Of a DNA stretch of 64,000 bases, positions 33,398 through 41,011 are shown piece by piece. The DNA is from Pseudomonas sp. B21-028 (GTDB taxonomy: Bacteria; Pseudomonadota; Gammaproteobacteria; Pseudomonadales; Pseudomonadaceae). A model generated the notes under the pieces. It had not been told where the DNA came from, searched no databases, and saw nothing but the letters and a program-made list of their open reading frames with translations. The stretch is taken from the NCBI RefSeq assembly GCF_024749045.1, contig NZ_CP087184.1:2294001-2358000 (forward strand), in the 5' to 3' direction. A program made the translations under genes and the position numbers. How positions within the stretch are numbered: the first letter of the stretch is position 1; each line of letters starts with the position of its first letter.

Positions 33398-34062
33398 GCA
33401 TTCGCCCCCGTTCGGCCGCGGGGGCGAATGCCAGACCCCGTGCAGGGCGCCTCGACCTGGGGCGCCAGGGCCATAGCAAAGCGGCAGCCAGCGGTGCGGT
33501 GAACTGGCCGGGGACGTTGCTCAATGGCCGGCCACGTCTGCGTGAAGACCTGCGCTTTCACGGTCGCCATCGCTCGCCCCATGAGCTGTGGCTGGTCATC
33601 GTCGATGCGTCGGCCTCGACCCGTCGTCATCGGGCCTTGAGTGACGGCAAGGGCCTGTTGGCGCAGCTGTTCGACAACGCCTACCGGCAGCGCGCCCGGC
33701 TGGCGCTGTTGACGGCCAGTGGTGCGCAGCCGAACTGGCAAGTGCAGGGGCTCAAGGCCTCGGCCGGGTTGCGCGACTGGCTCGACGGGCTGGGCGCCGG
33801 TGGCGGTACGCCGTTACTGGCGGCGCTGCAGGAGGCCGGACATTGGCTGATCGCCCGGCGCAAGCGCTACCCGGCGGAGCAGCAGAGGGTGTTGCTGATG
33901 ACGGATGGACGGGTGAAGGAGGGCTCGCCGCTGCCGCCGCTCGATTGCCCGTGTCTGTTGATCGACATCGAACGAGGTCCGATCCGTTTGGGCCGGGCCC
34001 GGCAGTTGGCGGGGCAATTGGGGGTTGAGTATCGGCATATCGATGATGGGGTATCTGGCTGA
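32393..34062 (+). CDS. chlD: ChlD-type medium chelatase subunit made by -1 frameshifting (about 556 residues)
   Basis: Shifting back one base at A AAA AAG (33385-33391) avoids the TAG and continues as Ala-Leu-Gly-Ile-Arg-Pro-Arg through an open frame to 34062. The second part carries LDLGRQGHSKAAASGAVNWP, then a VWA domain with a full MIDAS site: VDASAS (D-x-S-x-S), the Thr in GGGTPLL, and the Asp in LMTDGR. The result, AAA + Pro/acidic linker + VWA, is exactly the ChlD/BchD order. A lone VWA protein from GTG 33499 is possible but would leave ~35 well-behaved codons before it unexplained. Translation by frameshifting is inferred, not seen. Confidence 0.8.
33385..33432 (+). promoter_or_regulatory. 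programmed -1 ribosomal frameshift signal
   Basis: Three parts are visible. The slippery heptamer A AAA AAG is in the correct zero-frame phase (CCA AAA AAG). The zero-frame stop TAG follows after one codon. A hairpin starts 5 nt after the heptamer: GGCATTCGCCCCC (33397-33409) pairs perfectly with GGGGGCGAATGCC (33420-33432), and G33410-C33419 extends the stem to 14 bp with an 8-nt loop. This is the classic dnaX-like layout. Confidence 0.85.
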
Positions 34063-34082
34063 TAGTCGTTGGCTGGACGGGC

Positions 34083-34180
34083 GCCATCGCGAGCAGGCTC
34101 GCTCCCACATGAGATGCGCTGTGAATACATGATTGATCTACGCCACAACCCACTGTGGGAGCGAGCCTGCTCGCGATAGC
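34083..34180. repeat. inverted REP pair
   Basis: REP units at 34083-34110 and 34152-34180 face away from each other around a ~40-nt spacer between the chelatase locus and the PLD-like gene. Confidence 0.9.
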
Positions 34181-34256
34181 ATCGCCTCGGTCCCCGATCT
34201 GCCCACCCCCAGACGGATCCCTGTTCTATGCTCAGGCAACTTCACAGGAGTGAACC

Positions 34257-35903
34257 ATGCGCATACTCGTCACCAACCCCCAGGACGACTTCCGGGTCAA
34301 GGCGTATGCCGGCACCAATGGCGTGCTGCTTGCCATGGATCTGGCCGAACCGCGGCGCAAGGGGCTGCTGGGGTTTGCCATCGAGAAGCAGCAGGGTGAC
34401 AAGCCCTGGTTGTTCCTGTTCAACAGCCTGACGTTCCCCGACAAGGCCCACACCTTCCCCCAGTTTCACGCCACGCCCAGCGACAAGGCGCCTTTGCAGA
34501 AATTTCGCTGGGCCGATTACGCCGTCAATCCCGGTGTGACCCTCCACTACCGCGTGCATCTGGCCTACGGCAGTCCCGATGCGCCGCAGTTGGGAGAGTC
34601 CCTGGAGGTCTCGGTCACCAGCGATAACGGACAACCGGCCAACCAGCGAGTGATCTTCAACCGCGCCGTGGCCGCCAGCCAGGCATTCCAGCGCAAATTC
34701 CCCGAACTGGATGCGTTGATCAGTGCCAACCGGAACCTGTCCATCGACGATTGGCCCGATGCGCCGCGTCGCTGGCTGGAGAACGGTCTGCTGGGGCGCT
34801 TGACCGGCTTCATCGACCGGGCGCTGGATGCCACCTGGGCCCTGGACGTCGCCATCTACGAGTACGAACTGCCGGTGATCGTCGATGCGGTGAATGCCGC
34901 TTTCACCCGTGGCGCGCAGGTGCGGGTGCTGTACCACGCCGAGCCGGGCGACGACACCACGCTGCGCAACGAAGCCAGCCTGGAAAAACTGCCGGTGGCG
35001 AACAAGCGTGGACGGGTAACCCAGAGCATCTTCCACGACAAGTTCATCGTCTTGAGCAAGGTCGATGGCAGTGGTGCGTTGCATCCCGAGGCCGTGCTCT
35101 GCGGCAGCACCAATTTCACCGCCAACGGTGTCTACCGCCAGGCCAATATCGTTCACGTGCTGGACGATCCCCGGGTGAGCGACAGCTACCGCCAGGTGTT
35201 CGAACAGATCTGGGCCGCCCCGCAGGACGTCGACGCCACCCGCCAATGGCTGACCCGGAGCAACCCCATGGACCCACGGCAACGGTTGTTCGTCGGGTTC
35301 TCGCCGCGTACGGGAGAAGGCGACCTGGACCGCTTCGTCGAGATCATCAATGCCGCCCGCAAGGACCTGTTGTTCGTCACTGCCTTCGTCCTGCCCGACC
35401 GGATCCTCGACGCCTTGCTCGGCCAACCCCACGACGACGTCCTGCGCTACGGGCTGCAAAACACCACCAGCCGCATCACCGGATTCCATGCCGACCGCAC
35501 CGCCGAATTCGCCGCCACCGCGCTGCTCAATACCGGGCTGGAGGGCTGGCTCAGGGAAAACATGAAAGGCCAGAAGGGCAACCTGCTGGTGCACACCAAA
35601 GCCATCGTCACCGACTTCACCAGCGACACGCCCACCATCATCAGCGGCAGCCATAACCTCAGCGCCGCGGCCAGCAGCAATAACGACGAGAACTACCTCA
35701 TCATCCAGGGCGACACCGACCTGGCCGACCGCTACGGGCTGGAACTGCTGCGCTTCTACGAGCATTACCGCTTTCGTTATTTCGCCAAGAAGCTCGCGCT
35801 CAAACAGGTCAAGCCGCTGGCGGTGAATGACAGCTGGAGCGATGACTATTACCGCGACGAGGACCTGCGGATGTTGTCGAGGGTGAGGTTTTGCGGGCGC
35901 TAG
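34257..35903 (+). CDS. phospholipase D-like (HKD superfamily) protein
   Basis: The product (548 residues) has an N-terminal beta-rich region (~1-125) and two PLD-type halves. The first HKD motif is imperfect: HDKFIVLS has Ser where Asp is expected, followed by CGSTNFT. The second is complete: HTKAIVTD followed by SGSHNLS. Members are phospholipases, nucleases or phosphotransferases; nothing here decides. No signal peptide or membrane segment is seen. A CAGGAG ribosome binding site lies 6 nt before the ATG. It is followed closely by a small secreted Cys-rich protein gene. Confidence 0.85.
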   Translation: MRILVTNPQDDFRVKAYAGTNGVLLAMDLAEPRRKGLLGFAIEKQQGDKPWLFLFNSLTFPDKAHTFPQFHATPSDKAPLQKFRWADYAVNPGVTLHYRVHLAYGSPDAPQLGESLEVSVTSDNGQPANQRVIFNRAVAASQAFQRKFPELDALISANRNLSIDDWPDAPRRWLENGLLGRLTGFIDRALDATWALDVAIYEYELPVIVDAVNAAFTRGAQVRVLYHAEPGDDTTLRNEASLEKLPVANKRGRVTQSIFHDKFIVLSKVDGSGALHPEAVLCGSTNFTANGVYRQANIVHVLDDPRVSDSYRQVFEQIWAAPQDVDATRQWLTRSNPMDPRQRLFVGFSPRTGEGDLDRFVEIINAARKDLLFVTAFVLPDRILDALLGQPHDDVLRYGLQNTTSRITGFHADRTAEFAATALLNTGLEGWLRENMKGQKGNLLVHTKAIVTDFTSDTPTIISGSHNLSAAASSNNDENYLIIQGDTDLADRYGLELLRFYEHYRFRYFAKKLALKQVKPLAVNDSWSDDYYRDEDLRMLSRVRFCGR

Positions 35904-35957
35904 GTGCAGGAAGTACGAGGTGATAGCATGGGGCCATCTATCAGCCTGGAAGCTGCC

Positions 35958-36299
35958 ATGAACCCTTGCCACGGAATGCCCGGTCTGCTTCACGCCTGTG
36001 TCGCCGCTCTGTTGTTGATTTTCTGTGCGTCCGCTGTCGCTGCCAATACGCCATGTTCCGGACGCAAGGGCGGGATCGCTGGATGTGACGGTGATACGTT
36101 CCTGTGCAACGACGGCTCCATCAGCGCGTCGAAAAAATCCTGCTCCGCTGTGCTGGGGCTTCGCAACGAGGCCCGGCCGCAATCGTTGCTCAAACAGGCC
36201 GATGGCTGCCAATGCGGCAGCGGCAATTACTGCGTTGGCCCCCGGGGTGGGGTGTATTGCCTCACACCTGGTGGAAGCAAAAGCTACAAGCGCAAATAG
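35958..36299 (+). CDS. small secreted Cys-rich protein, unknown function
   Basis: The 113-residue product has a clear signal peptide (hydrophobic ACVAALLLIFCASAVAA, cleavage near ANT), then a mature part of ~80 residues with eight cysteines (TPCSGRKGGIAGC, FLCNDG, KKSC, GCQCGSGNYC and YCLTPGG). Paired cysteines suggest disulfides in the periplasm or outside the cell. The end is basic (KSYKRK). Family not recognised. It is ~55 nt after the PLD-like gene in the same direction and may be coexpressed with it. A start 18 codons earlier is possible but would bury the signal peptide. Confidence 0.7.
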   Translation: MNPCHGMPGLLHACVAALLLIFCASAVAANTPCSGRKGGIAGCDGDTFLCNDGSISASKKSCSAVLGLRNEARPQSLLKQADGCQCGSGNYCVGPRGGVYCLTPGGSKSYKRK

Positions 36300-36303
36300 T
36301 CCC

Positions 36304-36397
36304 CCTGTGGGAGCGAGCCTGCTCGCGAAGGCGGCATGACAATCCAACATCAACTCAAGCTGATCCACCACTATCGCGAGCAGGCTCGCTCCCACAG
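36304..36397. repeat. inverted REP pair
   Basis: Facing REP units (36304-36330 and 36371-36397). The rest of the ~335-nt gap up to the transporter operon holds no gene; its last 50 nt carry the operator described separately. Confidence 0.9.
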
Positions 36398-36596
36398 AGG
36401 GCATGCGGCACCGGTTTGGGGCCTTGCTACCCGCGCCTCGTAGCCAACGGTAGCAGTCTCGGGATCACGTCCCAAGTGGTCCCCGCACGGCCGATTTCTC
36501 CATCTCCCTGATTCCATTCACTTTCCATTTTCCTCGCCCATGGGTCTCAAGCCTGTGGCACACTTTCTGCTGTCTATTCCGTTGTTACATACCATG

Positions 36597-36612
36597 TTCC
36601 GGTATAGCGGAA
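36597..36612. promoter_or_regulatory. candidate IclR-family operator before the ABC transporter operon
   Basis: TTCCG-N6-CGGAA (spacer GTATAG) is a palindrome of the type bound by many IclR regulators. A second half-site (ATTCCG) lies ~20 nt upstream and, with CGGAAT, makes a wider inverted repeat. It lies 25 nt before the first gene of an operon whose neighbouring regulator gene is IclR-type. Binding is inferred. Confidence 0.55.
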
Positions 36613-36636
36613 TAAACTCATCCTGGAGTGCTTGCC

Positions 36637-37485
36637 ATGTATCGCCGACCTTCCTTGTTCAAAGCGTGTGTTCTTCTCTTCGCGGCCACGACGGCTGCCA
36701 TGGGTGTCGCTCAGGCGGCCGACAGCAAGCTGGACAGCGTGCTGCAGCGGGGGAAATTGATCGTGGGCACGGGCAGCACCAATGCGCCGTGGCACTTCCA
36801 GGGAGCGGATGGCAAGTTGCAGGGGTTTGATATCGACATCGCACGGATGGTCGCCAAGGGCCTGTTCAATGACCCGGAAAAAGTCGAGTTCGTGGTGCAG
36901 TCTTCCGATGCGCGGATTCCCAACCTGCTGACCGACAAGGTGGACATGAGCTGTCAGTTCATCACCGTGACTGCCAGCCGCGCCCAGCAAGTGGCCTTTA
37001 CCTTGCCGTACTACCGCGAAGGCGTGGGCCTGCTGTTGCCGGCCAACAGCAAGTACAAGGAAATCGACGACCTCAAGGCCGCCGGCGATGACGTCACCGT
37101 TGCGGTGTTGCAGAACGTCTATGCCGAAGAATTGGTGCACCAGGCGCTGCCCAAGGCCAAGGTCGACCAGTACGACAGCGTCGACCTGATGTACCAGGCG
37201 GTGAACTCCGGTCGCGCCGATGCCGCCGCCACCGACCAGTCTTCGGTCAAATACCTGATGGTGCAGAACCCGGGTCGCTATCGCAGCCCGGCGTATGCCT
37301 GGAGCCCGCAAACCTACGCCTGCGCGGTCAAGCGCGGAGACCAGGATTGGCTGAACTTCGTCAACACTACCTTGCATGAAGCCATGACCGGCGTGGAATT
37401 TCCCACCTACGCCGCATCGTTCAAGCAGTGGTTCGGCGTCGAGCTGCCGTCGCCGGCCATCGGTTTCCCCGTTGAGTTCAAATGA
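36637..37485 (+). CDS. periplasmic substrate-binding protein of a polar amino acid-type ABC transporter (probable D-glucosaminate)
   Basis: The product (282 residues) has a signal peptide (FKACVLLFAATTAAMGVAQA) followed by a family 3 solute-binding fold: LQRGKLIVGTGSTNAPWHF, GFDIDIARMVAKGLF, and later VAVLQNVYAEELV. GGAG lies 8 nt before the ATG. It would capture the substrate in the periplasm for the two permeases and ATPase that follow. The substrate is inferred from the downstream dehydratase and KDG-type kinase, which fit D-glucosaminate; a D-amino acid is the alternative. Confidence 0.85.
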   Translation: MYRRPSLFKACVLLFAATTAAMGVAQAADSKLDSVLQRGKLIVGTGSTNAPWHFQGADGKLQGFDIDIARMVAKGLFNDPEKVEFVVQSSDARIPNLLTDKVDMSCQFITVTASRAQQVAFTLPYYREGVGLLLPANSKYKEIDDLKAAGDDVTVAVLQNVYAEELVHQALPKAKVDQYDSVDLMYQAVNSGRADAAATDQSSVKYLMVQNPGRYRSPAYAWSPQTYACAVKRGDQDWLNFVNTTLHEAMTGVEFPTYAASFKQWFGVELPSPAIGFPVEFK

Positions 37486-37493
37486 TCCCGTGA

Positions 37494-37511
37494 GCCCGGG
37501 GCGCCCCGGGC
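37494..37511. promoter_or_regulatory. perfect GC-rich palindrome between binding-protein and permease genes
   Basis: GCCCGGGGCGCCCCGGGC is an 18-bp perfect palindrome 9 nt after the binding-protein stop. Intercistronic hairpins at this place commonly stabilise the upstream mRNA and reduce downstream expression; that role is inferred here. There is no T-run. Confidence 0.6.
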
Positions 37512-37539
37512 GGGCGTCCCGTCGAAGGTACTGCCGACC

Positions 37540-38202
37540 ATGAACTATCAGTTGAACTTTGCCGCCGTCTGGCGCGATTTCGACACCTTGCTGGCGGGGC
37601 TTGGCCTGGGACTTGGCCTGGCGCTGGTGTCGATCGCCATCGGTTGCGTGATCGGCCTGGCCATGGCATTCGCGCTGCTCAGCAAGCATCGGGTCTTGCG
37701 CATGCTGGCGTCGGTGTATGTCACGGTGATCCGCAATACGCCGATCCTGGTGCTGATCCTGTTGATCTACTTTGCCTTGCCGAGCCTCGGCATTCGCCTG
37801 GACAAGCTGCCGTCGTTCGTCATCACCCTGTCGTTGTACGCCGGCGCCTACCTGACCGAAGTGTTCCGCGGTGGGCTGATGAGCATCCACAAGGGCCAGC
37901 GGGAAGCGGGCCTGGCGATTGGCCTGGGCGAGTGGCAAGTGAAGGCTTATGTCACCGTGCCGGTGATGCTACGCAACGTGTTGCCGGCCTTGTCGAACAA
38001 CTTCATTTCGCTGTTCAAGGACACCTCCCTGGCGGCGGCGATTGCCGTGCCGGAGCTGACCTATTACGCCCGCAAGATCAACGTGGAGAGCTACCGGGTG
38101 ATTGAAACCTGGCTGGTAACCACGGCCCTGTATGTCGCGGCCTGTTATCTCATTGCCATGCTGCTGCGGTATTTCGAGCAGCGCCTGGCGATCCGCCGTT
38201 AG
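37540..38202 (+). CDS. ABC transporter permease, polar amino acid (HisM/GlnP) type, first
   Basis: The product (220 residues) has about five membrane segments (LGLGLALVSIAIGCVIGLAM, VTVIRNTPILVLILLIYFAL and so on) and the cytoplasmic EAA loop EAGLAIGLGEWQVKAYVTVP that contacts the ATPase. The 'VIRNTP' motif is typical of the His/Glu/Gln permease family. It forms the channel with the next gene's product, which starts 9 nt later. Confidence 0.92.
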   Translation: MNYQLNFAAVWRDFDTLLAGLGLGLGLALVSIAIGCVIGLAMAFALLSKHRVLRMLASVYVTVIRNTPILVLILLIYFALPSLGIRLDKLPSFVITLSLYAGAYLTEVFRGGLMSIHKGQREAGLAIGLGEWQVKAYVTVPVMLRNVLPALSNNFISLFKDTSLAAAIAVPELTYYARKINVESYRVIETWLVTTALYVAACYLIAMLLRYFEQRLAIRR

Positions 38203-38211
38203 GAGCGTCCC

Positions 38212-38874
38212 ATGTACGAATCCCCCAGTTGGTTGCATGAGCTATGGGTTGCCCGGGAGACGCTGTGGGCCGGGTTCCTGACCAGCGTGCAGTGTTCGCT
38301 GCTGGCCATTGTGCTGGGCACTTTGATTGGCTTGGTTGCCGGGCTGGTGCTGACCTATGGCCGTACCTGGATGCGTGCGCCGTTTCGCTTCTATGTCGAC
38401 CTGATTCGCGGCACGCCGGTGTTCGTGCTGGTGCTGGCCTGCTTCTACATGGCTCCGGCGCTGGGTTGGCAGATCGGCGCGTTCCAGGCCGGTGTCCTGG
38501 GCCTGACGCTGTTCTGCGGTTCCCACGTGGCCGAGATCGTGCGCGGTGCCTTGCAAGCGTTGCCCCGTGGGCAGATGGAAGCCAGCCAGGCCATCGGCCT
38601 GACGTTCTTTCAGGCCCTGGGTTATGTGCTGCTGCCCCAGGCATTGCGGCAGATCCTGCCGACCTGGGTCAATTCCTCCACCGAGATCGTCAAGGCCTCG
38701 ACCCTGCTGTCGGTGATCGGTGTCGCCGAGTTGCTGCTCAGCACCCAGCAGATCATCGCCCGGACCTTCATGACCTTGGAGTTCTATCTGTTTGCCGGTT
38801 TTCTCTTTTTCATCATCAACTACGCCATCGAATTGCTCGGACGGCACATTGAAAAGCGGGTGGCCTTGCCATGA
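38212..38874 (+). CDS. ABC transporter permease, polar amino acid type, second
   Basis: This 220-residue permease is the partner of the preceding one. It has [24 protein letters not shown] membrane segments, the family motif [13 protein letters not shown] and the EAA loop [20 protein letters not shown]. The stop overlaps the ATPase start by 4 nt. A heterodimeric channel with the first permease is expected. Confidence 0.92.
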   Translation: MYESPSWLHELWVARETLWAGFLTSVQCSLLAIVLGTLIGLVAGLVLTYGRTWMRAPFRFYVDLIRGTPVFVLVLACFYMAPALGWQIGAFQAGVLGLTLFCGSHVAEIVRGALQALPRGQMEASQAIGLTFFQALGYVLLPQALRQILPTWVNSSTEIVKASTLLSVIGVAELLLSTQQIIARTFMTLEFYLFAGFLFFIINYAIELLGRHIEKRVALP

Positions 38875-39662
38875 CTGACGTTTCGACCCCTTCCAACGCT
38901 CAGCCGCTGCTCGACATTCGTGGCCTGCGCAAACAATACGGCCCGCTGGAAGTGCTCAAGGGCGTCGACCTGAGCATGCAGCGCGGCAATGTGGTGACGC
39001 TGATCGGTTCCAGTGGTTCGGGCAAGACCACGCTGCTGCGCTGCGTGAACATGCTGGAAGAGTTCCAGGGCGGGCGGATCCTGCTCGACGGCGAGTCCAT
39101 CGGCTATGACGAAGTCGATGGCAGGCGCGTGCGCCATCCCGAGAAAGTCATCGCCCGGCACCGTGCGATGACCGGCATGGCGTTCCAGCAGTTCAACCTG
39201 TTTCCCCATCTGAGCGCGTTGCAGAACGTCACCCTGGGCCTGCTCAAGGTGAAGAAGCTGCCCAAGGATGAAGCCGTGGCGCTGGCCGAAAAGTGGCTGG
39301 AGCGGGTCGGCCTGCTGGAACGCCGTAACCATTTCCCCGGTCAGTTATCCGGTGGCCAGCAGCAACGGGTGGCGATTGCCCGAGCGATCGCCATGAACCC
39401 CAGCCTGATGCTGTTCGACGAAGTCACCTCGGCCCTCGATCCGGAACTGGTGGGCGAGGTGCTGAACGTGATCAAGGGCCTGGCCGAAGATGGCATGACC
39501 ATGCTGCTGGTGACCCACGAAATGCGTTTCGCCTTCGAGGTCTCCGACCAGATCGTCTTCATGAACCAGGGCCGGATCGAGGAGCAGGGGCCGCCGAAGG
39601 AACTGTTCGAGCGGCCGCAGTCACCGCGCCTGGCGGAATTTCTCAAGAACACCCGTTTTTAA
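38871..39662 (+). CDS. ABC transporter ATP-binding protein, polar amino acid type
   Basis: The 263-residue ATPase has Walker [14 protein letters not shown], the signature [14 protein letters not shown], Walker [15 protein letters not shown] and the switch His in LLVTHEM. An insert near 75-90 ([18 protein letters not shown]) is common in this family. It powers the two permeases and ends with FLKNTRF, the usual C-terminus of GlnQ/HisP-type subunits. It overlaps the second permease by 4 nt; RidA follows after 24 nt. Confidence 0.94.
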   Translation: MTDVSTPSNAQPLLDIRGLRKQYGPLEVLKGVDLSMQRGNVVTLIGSSGSGKTTLLRCVNMLEEFQGGRILLDGESIGYDEVDGRRVRHPEKVIARHRAMTGMAFQQFNLFPHLSALQNVTLGLLKVKKLPKDEAVALAEKWLERVGLLERRNHFPGQLSGGQQQRVAIARAIAMNPSLMLFDEVTSALDPELVGEVLNVIKGLAEDGMTMLLVTHEMRFAFEVSDQIVFMNQGRIEEQGPPKELFERPQSPRLAEFLKNTRF

Positions 39663-39686
39663 TCCATTGAACAAGGAGAACCACTC

Positions 39687-40073
39687 ATGAGCATCAAGCG
39701 CTACGGGACTGGCAGCACCGCGGGTGGCGGACAGCCACGGCCCTTTGCCCGCGCCGTCGAGGCCGATGGCTGGCTGCACGTGTCCGGCCAGGTGCCGGCG
39801 GTGAACGGCGAGATCATCGCCGGTGGGATTGTCGAGCAGACTCACCAGACCATGAAGAATGTGATCGCCATTCTTGAAGAGGCCGGTTACGAGCTCAAGG
39901 ACGTGGTGCGCTGCGGTGTGTGGCTGGATGACCCGCGGGATTTCTGGAGTTTCAACAAGGTATTCGGCGAATACTTCAGCCCCGAACACGCCCCGGCCCG
40001 GGCCTGTGTGCAGGCGAGCATGATGGTGGATTGCAAGGTCGAGATCGATTGCGTGGCCTACAAGAAAAAGTGA
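39687..40073 (+). CDS. RidA-family enamine/imine deaminase
   Basis: The 128-residue protein has a YjgF/RidA fold with the ketoacid-binding Arg in HAPARACVQASM and the acidic residue in CKVEIDCVAYKK. RidA proteins hydrolyse reactive enamines released by PLP dehydratases. An ABC operon with a PLP dehydratase is a natural setting: dehydration of the imported amino acid yields an enamine intermediate that RidA would speed to the ketoacid. AAGGAG precedes the start. Confidence 0.92.
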   Translation: MSIKRYGTGSTAGGGQPRPFARAVEADGWLHVSGQVPAVNGEIIAGGIVEQTHQTMKNVIAILEEAGYELKDVVRCGVWLDDPRDFWSFNKVFGEYFSPEHAPARACVQASMMVDCKVEIDCVAYKKK

Positions 40074-40074
40074 G

Positions 40075-40145
40075 GCCATCGCGGGCAAGCCTTGCTCCCA
40101 CAAGATCAAGCTGTGCCTGTGGGAGCAAGGCTTGCCCGCGATAGC
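40075..40145. repeat. inverted REP pair
   Basis: Two facing REP units (CATCGCGGGCAAGCCTTGCT and its counterpart) fill most of the gap between the RidA gene and the IclR gene. Confidence 0.88.
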
Positions 40146-40207
40146 GATCTACCAGACGCCACCGCTGTCTGGTTACACTCGCGGCCAACTGAATGGGAAC
40201 CCAAGAC

Positions 40208-40972
40208 ATGACCGAAGACACCATCAAACGCCGGGCCCGGGGACTGGATCGGGCGTTCGATATCCTCGATTTCCTCAAGGAGATCGGCCAGCCGCTGCGT
40301 CCGAACGACATCGCCAGCGGCATCGGTAGCCCCAAGTCCACGGTCTACGAGCTAGTGGCGTCGCTGCTGGAGCGGCGCATCCTCGAGCCGGTGGGCAAGG
40401 ACGGCCACGTCTACCTGGGCCGCCAGTTGTACTTTCTCGGGCAGGCGCACCTGCGGCATTTCGATTTGAGTCGCGAGGCCGATCAAGCCTTGCGGGAAAT
40501 CGTCCGCCAGACCCGGGAAACCGCGCAGATGTGCCTGCTCAACGGGCGCAAGTACACGGTGGCGCTGATGAAGGAGGGCGAGCGGCATTTCCGCATTTCA
40601 TCGGATATCGGCGAAAACGCGCCCATCCCCTGGACCGCCTCCGGCCGCCTGCTGCTGGCGCACCTGAGCGACCAGCAGATCGTCGACCTGATCGACCCTG
40701 ACGACTTCATCCTGCCGGACGGCGAGCGCCTGCCGGTGGAGCAGTTTCTCAAGGAGATCCGTCAGGCTGGCGTCGATGGGTTTTTCTCCTTCGACAGCGT
40801 CGCCGACACCTTCACCCACTGCTTCGCCGCACCGGTCAAAGACCCCAACGGCGTGGCCATTGCGACCCTGTGCATCGTCGCCCCCCGGGCCGACGCCAAG
40901 AACAATTACGCCGATTACCGCCGGGTGCTGATCGACAGCGCCAACAACCTGGCCCGGCGCATCAATGAATAG
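40208..40972 (+). CDS. IclR-family transcriptional regulator of the operon
   Basis: The product (254 residues) has an N-terminal winged helix-turn-helix (RRARGLDRAFDILDFLKEIG to ~75, with KSTVYELVASLLERRIL) and a C-terminal IclR effector domain (IPWTASGRLLLAHLSDQQI, HCFAAPVKDPNGVAIATLCI). A start 5 codons earlier is possible; the chosen ATG has GGGAA 8 nt upstream. IclR regulators in catabolic clusters usually act as repressors relieved by a pathway metabolite. The likely operator lies before the transporter genes. Confidence 0.9.
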   Translation: MTEDTIKRRARGLDRAFDILDFLKEIGQPLRPNDIASGIGSPKSTVYELVASLLERRILEPVGKDGHVYLGRQLYFLGQAHLRHFDLSREADQALREIVRQTRETAQMCLLNGRKYTVALMKEGERHFRISSDIGENAPIPWTASGRLLLAHLSDQQIVDLIDPDDFILPDGERLPVEQFLKEIRQAGVDGFFSFDSVADTFTHCFAAPVKDPNGVAIATLCIVAPRADAKNNYADYRRVLIDSANNLARRINE

Positions 40973-41011
40973 ACAATAGCGGTCACCCGCGACCGCGAGA
41001 GGAGTTCGAGC

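Noticed and set aside
33499..34062. VWA-domain protein as a separate gene starting at GTG 33499
   Set aside because: Not excluded, but no Shine-Dalgarno is visible before that GTG, the -1 frame is open and protein-like for the 35 codons before it, and the slippery heptamer, stop and hairpin are all placed correctly for frameshifting.
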